Positions 59,710 to 64,000 of a DNA stretch of 64,000 bases are shown one piece after another. The translations under genes and the position numbers were made by a program. Each line of letters begins with the position of its first letter. Positions within the stretch are counted from its first letter, which is position 1. The stretch comes from Hibiscus mutabilis (lineage: Eukaryota > Streptophyta > Magnoliopsida > Malvales > Malvaceae). The notes under the pieces are model-generated. The model worked only from the letters and a program-made list of their open reading frames with translations. It was not told the DNA's origin and did no database searches. The stretch lies in assembly GCA_019671005.1 (NCBI GenBank), contig CM033741.1, forward strand, positions 6,634,001 to 6,698,000. Reading direction: 5' to 3'.

Positions 59710-62003
59710 CATGAGCAGTCAAAAGAAAAGGGTTTTCCAGATAGAAGCATTCAAGAACCGGGTCCTGGATTCGAGTCATGCAGAGAAGACCTGCAACATT
59801 CTCGAACATGCAATCCGTCGTATTACAACCATAACACTAGCGGCCTTAGTTTTGAAGAGCTTTAAAGGTTTCCACCCCTTCGTCTCTTTTTCTTTCTTAA
59901 TCTATATTTTCCCTTCATTCATGTCATTTTACTTCCTGGATTCTTGTTGCTGCCTCTTGATATGAATTCAGGAATGCATACAATATGGTTTTGAACAAAT
60001 TTGGTGAGATGCTTTACTCTGGACTCATTACGACTATGACCGCGCATCTCGAAGAAATATCGATATATATAGAGGCTGCTCAAGGTGATTTGTTTCTTGA
60101 AGAGCTGAACAGGAAATGGAATGACCACAACAAGGCCTTGCAAATGATTCGGGACATATTGATGTACATGGACAGGGTTTATGTTCCAAACACTCATCAG
60201 ACCCCTGTCTATGAATTGGGACTTAACTTGTGGAGGGATAATATCATATATTCCGACAGAATTCGATCAAGGCTTCTGAGCACACTTCTTGAACTAGTGC
60301 GTAGAGAGCGAACCGGTGAAGTTATAGACCAGGGGCTGATGAGAAACATAGTCGAGATGCTTATGGATTTAGGATCTTCTGTTTACCAAGAGGAATTCGA
60401 GAAACCGTTTCTTGAGGTTTCTGCTGAGTTTTATAAGGGTGAATCTCAGAAAATTATCGACTGCTGTGATTGTGGGGACTATCTAAAGAGAGCGGAGATT
60501 CGTCTAAACGAAGAAATCGAGAGAGTTGCGCACTGCTTTGATGCCAAGATTACTAATGTGGCGGAGAAGGAGATGATTGCTAACCACATGATGAGACTAG
60601 TCCATATGGAGAACTCAGGCTTGGTAAATATGCTTCTTGAAGACCAGTATGAAGACTTGGGTAGAATGTACAATTTACTCAGCAGAGTTCCTGATGGTCT
60701 CTTAATGATACGAGATGATATGGTCTCTTAAGATGCGATGGCATCACACCTCAGAGAAACGGGTAAACAGCAAGTTTATGCAGAAAAATCGAAAGATCCT
60801 GTTGAAAATGTTCGGCGGCTCTTGGATGAAAAATACAAATACAATAATATCATTAGCCTAGCATTTAGCAGGGACAAGACATTCCAGAATGCTCTGAACT
60901 CCTCTTTCGAATATTTCATTCATTTGAATTTCCGTTCTCCCGTGTTCATTTCGTTATTTGTGGATGATATGCTTCGTAAAGGTTTGGAAGGAGTCGGTGA
61001 GGAGGATGTGGAGATCATTCTTGACAAAGTTATGGCGCTATTCCACTATCTGCAGGAGAAGGATCTGTTCGAGAAGTACTATAAACAGAACTTGGCTAAG
61101 CGGCTTATGTCCGGCTTAACTGTATCTGATGATGCAGACAGAAGTCTGGTTGTCAAGCTTAAGACAGGATGTGGATATCAGTTTACTTCAAAGTTAGAAG
61201 GCATGTTTACAGACATGAAGACCTCCCAGGACACGAGCAAGGGTTCCACGCAAGCCACCCTGAGATGGCGGATGGCCCTACCCTAGTAGTTCAGGTTCTA
61301 ACAACAGAGAATTGACCCATTCAGACCAGTATTACTTGCCATCTACCCTCTGAGATGTCAGCATTGTGCGAGAAGTTCCGTTCATATTATCTTGGAGCCC
61401 ATACTGGTCGGAGATTGTCCTGGCAAACTAACATTGGGACAGCAGATATAAAAGCAACATTTGGGAAGGATCAGAAGCATGAGTTGAATGTTTCAACTTA
61501 CCAAAAGTGTGTATTGATGCTTTTTAAAGATGCTGATAGGCTTAGCTACAAGGAAATTGAACAAGCCACTAGGATTCCTGCACCAGACTTGAGAAGGTGC
61601 TTGCAATCTTTGGCATGTGTGAAGGGAAAGAATGTTATCAGGAAAGAACCTATGAGTAAAGATATCGGCGAGGATGATGCGTTTTATGTCAACGAAAAGT
61701 TCACAAGCAAATTCTACAAAGTAAAGATAGGAACTGTGGCTGCACAAAAGGAATCGGAGCCTGAAAAGCAGGAGACTCGGCAAAGAGTGGAGGACAGGAA
61801 GTCACACATTGAAGCTGCAATAGTTAGGATCATGAAGTCGAGGAGGGTGCTAGATCACAACATAGTAGCCGAGGTTACAAAGCAGTTGCAGCTACTGTTC
61901 CTTGCCAGTCCAACGGAGATTAAGAAACGGATAGTCTCTTATCGAGCGGGAATTCTTGGCAAGGGACGATGATGACAGGAAACTTTATCCGTATCTTCCC
62001 TAA
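59710..62003 (+). pseudogene. CUL3: CULLIN3 pseudogene
   Basis: CUL3 is the scaffold of BTB-type ubiquitin ligases. Homology runs the full length: MSSQKKRVFQIEAFKNRV; exon 2 with LNKFGEMLYSGL, ALQMIRDILMYMDRVYVP, LGLNLWRDNIIYSD and SSFEYFIHLNFRSP; FEKYYKQNLAKRLMSG; CGYQFTSKLEGMFTDMKTSQ; FRSYYLGAHTGRRLSWQTN; KESEPEKQETRQRVEDRKSH; and LIERE, FLARDDDRKLYPYLP out of frame near the end. The single intron (59868-59971) is kept, as in Arabidopsis CUL3A. Defects: frameshift near 59820, TAA at 59863 replacing the YR codon, TAA at 60729, frameshift near 61240, TGA at 61313, frameshift near 61935. Several substitutions hit conserved sites. Intron retention and syntenic position point to decay in place and not to a retrocopy. 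Confidence 0.92.
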
Positions 62004-62530
62004 AGACACTACAGTTTCAATAGATCCTTTGTTTAGTGTTTAGAATTTGTTCTGATATAAGCTTCTGAACCAAGGCAAACTTTGGTTAAACATCTCATTC
62101 AGCGGAGTTCGGCAATACAATCCTTTTTTTGATCATAACTATACAATCCTTCAGACCACGTTTCCTTTTCCTTTTACATGCAGAGAGTTCTTATTGATAC
62201 TGAACTGAAGTCAATTCTAGCTAGTCAATTCCAGAACATCCCAAATTTCCTTCGAAATGATTTCAATATGCAAAAGATTATAACAAATAATAGGATTAAT
62301 TCAATAATCATAAAACTTTGGAGTTATATATTGCCTTTTATAGCAGTCGGCAAATAAATTAATACAATTGAACACAGGCTGATCCATAGTTCACCGCATC
62401 TCCTACACTGAAACTATCCTGGTGGCAAAAATTTTGTGGATAGAAATCATAAATTCATGTCACCAACTTGTATGAGCGCATTGCCAAACTCGGTTCATGC
62501 TAAGGTTTAAGTTTTACCATGCTCTTCTGC
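62004..62530. other. spacer between the CUL3 pseudogene and PMT gene
   Basis: Convergent 3' ends. It should include the PMT 3' UTR. No other feature is seen. Confidence 0.4.
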
Positions 62531-63787
62531 TCACTGTGCGGATGTCGTGTTTCCCCCCGCGGTCCAGTATTGCTTAACGGCAACCAATACCTTCTCAGGG
62601 ACCAAGGGGCCATCTTCATGGTCTACCATCTTAGTGTCCCACCTCATCCCTGCTGTTATCTTCTTTACTTTGATTAGAATGTCGACTTCATCGCGGAATA
62701 TAACTGCACCTTCAGGACGCAAAATTCGGTCCATCTCCAATAGAATGTCCTCTATATTACATCTGTGCATACATTCAAATAAATGTATAGAAGTTCAGGA
62801 TAAGAAATAGAATCAAATAGCTCTTAACAATGATGAGCTCGAACCAAAGAATAGGTAATGAGTGGGTTTAACATAGGAGGATTCCTAGCCTTGAAAATCC
62901 AAATATAACATAGATTGAATTTTCCAGTACCATGCACAAATTAGAAGTCCTAGGCTGTACATTTTTTTTCAATGTCATATAGTCCAACCGAAGCACCATC
63001 TAGAAGCAAACTTAATTACAAGTGGCAAGTACTAGGAAAAAGAACAAGAATGGCTATACTAGAATGCTGAAAAGTATTGAAATGCACATTGAACTAAGGA
63101 TACTTACTTGTCCCTGTACAGACTGAATAGACCATTTGCATGTATGAGATCATATGTCCTTGGGTATGTGGAGAAAGCCTCACACCTGAACCAGTGAAAG
63201 TCAACAAAATGAACAAGCCGAACAATACAAGCAAAGTTTAACATTGATATTACACAAGCATTTTTAGGACATCATCACAAGAGAAGTTAATGTGTAGTTC
63301 TGGTAGAACCACAAGTAGTATATTCAATATAGAACAGAAAAAAACACTTCATTACAACACAAACCATAAACAAGGCCAAAATTTTAGTAAGCCTTACCAG
63401 TCATGATACATGCCAATTAATCCTCGCTCGTATATCACAGCCAGGGTATCTTTCTCTGCTATAGTAGGCATCACATTCATAACCCACAATTTGGGGGAGT
63501 CGAGAGCTGCAGCAAATCCTCCCAACCCAGCATTCATATCCAAAATATTACGATACCTCCCAGAGTCGATAAGGCTATTGATCTTCTTATATGCACTGAC
63601 ATGTTTCTTCCAAATATTATTGTCCTCTTGATACGTCTCAACAGAAACTCCAAGTACACTTCCACTAGTGATCTTGGGAGGGACAGCATATAGTCTCTCT
63701 GGGAATGGCTTCAGTTCCCCTCCAGCAACTTCATCCAGACTACTAACATCTGGATAGGGAGTAATGCACTCATCCATTTTCTTGTAC
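62531..63787 (-). CDS. PMT-type putative methyltransferase (DUF248), 3' part; gene continues beyond the window
   Basis: Plant-specific Golgi type II membrane protein family (QUA2/TSD2-like), linked to pectin methylation. Three 3' exons: 63787-63398, 63185-63108, 62762-62531, with GT-AG junctions in phase. Exon 63787 starts [14 protein letters not shown] and carries [16 protein letters not shown] and the SAM-binding-type [20 protein letters not shown]. The next gives [20 protein letters not shown], and the last [54 protein letters not shown] and VAVKQYW. No defect is seen. 63788-64000 reads as intron. The last exons resemble PMT2 (At1g26850), which agrees with the syntenic position. The upstream exons, membrane anchor and start are outside the window. 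Confidence 0.92.
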
Positions 63788-64000
63788 CTAGCCACCACCA
63801 AAAGAGATGATTACATAAAATGAAATTCCAGATTAAAATGAATTAAGTACTGGCAACATGAACCGTAAATATATCTAAAGAAACTGATTTTTGATGGCAA
63901 CCCCGCCACTTATAGGTTAGAGATCCCACAACAGGTGACATGATTGCTTTAGGCTTAATGAAATGCCAAACTAATAGACCTGAAAATACAGGCTCCTCAA

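Noticed and set aside
59985..61972. Three long ORFs (248, 182, 205 codons) as separate active genes
   Set aside because: They are successive parts of one CUL3 gene, separated by stops and frameshifts.

Overview
The window is nuclear DNA of a flowering plant, almost certainly a eudicot. It is AT-rich, its genes have introns with GT-AG junctions, the recognisable proteins are plant families, and the space between genes is filled with LTR, TRIM, SINE, LINE, hAT-type and Mutator-type repeats plus a nuclear copy of plastid DNA. The protein sequences suit a malvid such as cotton (Gossypium), but that is inference.

Layout. 1-5.5 kb holds two minus-strand LTR-retrotransposon pieces. 6.3-10.4 kb is a small gene island: a LURP-one-related gene with a frameshift, a PLAC8/PCR family gene, and a mitochondrial porin (VDAC) gene, the last two converging. 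10.7-12.0 kb is a TIR element carrying a broken group III WRKY gene. 15.7-16.7 kb is an HD-Zip I gene (ATHB13/23 clade, minus strand). 17-31 kb is repeat-rich; it includes plastid ycf2 and psbD fragments, with psbD cut by a 2.5-kb solo LTR. 32.1-32.6 kb is a small PRE/KIDARI-type HLH gene, too short and spliced to appear as a long ORF. 33-53 kb is a repeat field. 54.4-55.7 kb is an F-box/kelch gene (SKIP11 type). 56.7-59.3 kb is a second TIR element, carrying a broken ERF gene. 59.7-62.0 kb is a CULLIN3 pseudogene. 62.5 kb to the window end is the 3' part of a PMT-type methyltransferase gene.

The order HD-Zip, PRE, F-box/kelch, CUL3, PMT matches, as I recall it, Arabidopsis chromosome 1 At1g26960, At1g26945, At1g26930, At1g26830 and At1g26850. 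The last two are swapped at most locally. The window is therefore an ancient syntenic block expanded by repeats, in which the CUL3 copy decayed in place. The genes form no operon-like unit. Porin acts in the mitochondrial outer membrane, HD-Zip and PRE act in transcriptional growth control, F-box/kelch and CUL3 belong to ubiquitin ligases, and PMT is a Golgi methyltransferase type.

I found no convincing new molecular system. The most informative signals are the TIR elements that carry gene fragments, the plastid insertion cut by an LTR, the syntenic CUL3 pseudogene, and single indels in three adjacent genes that may be assembly errors.
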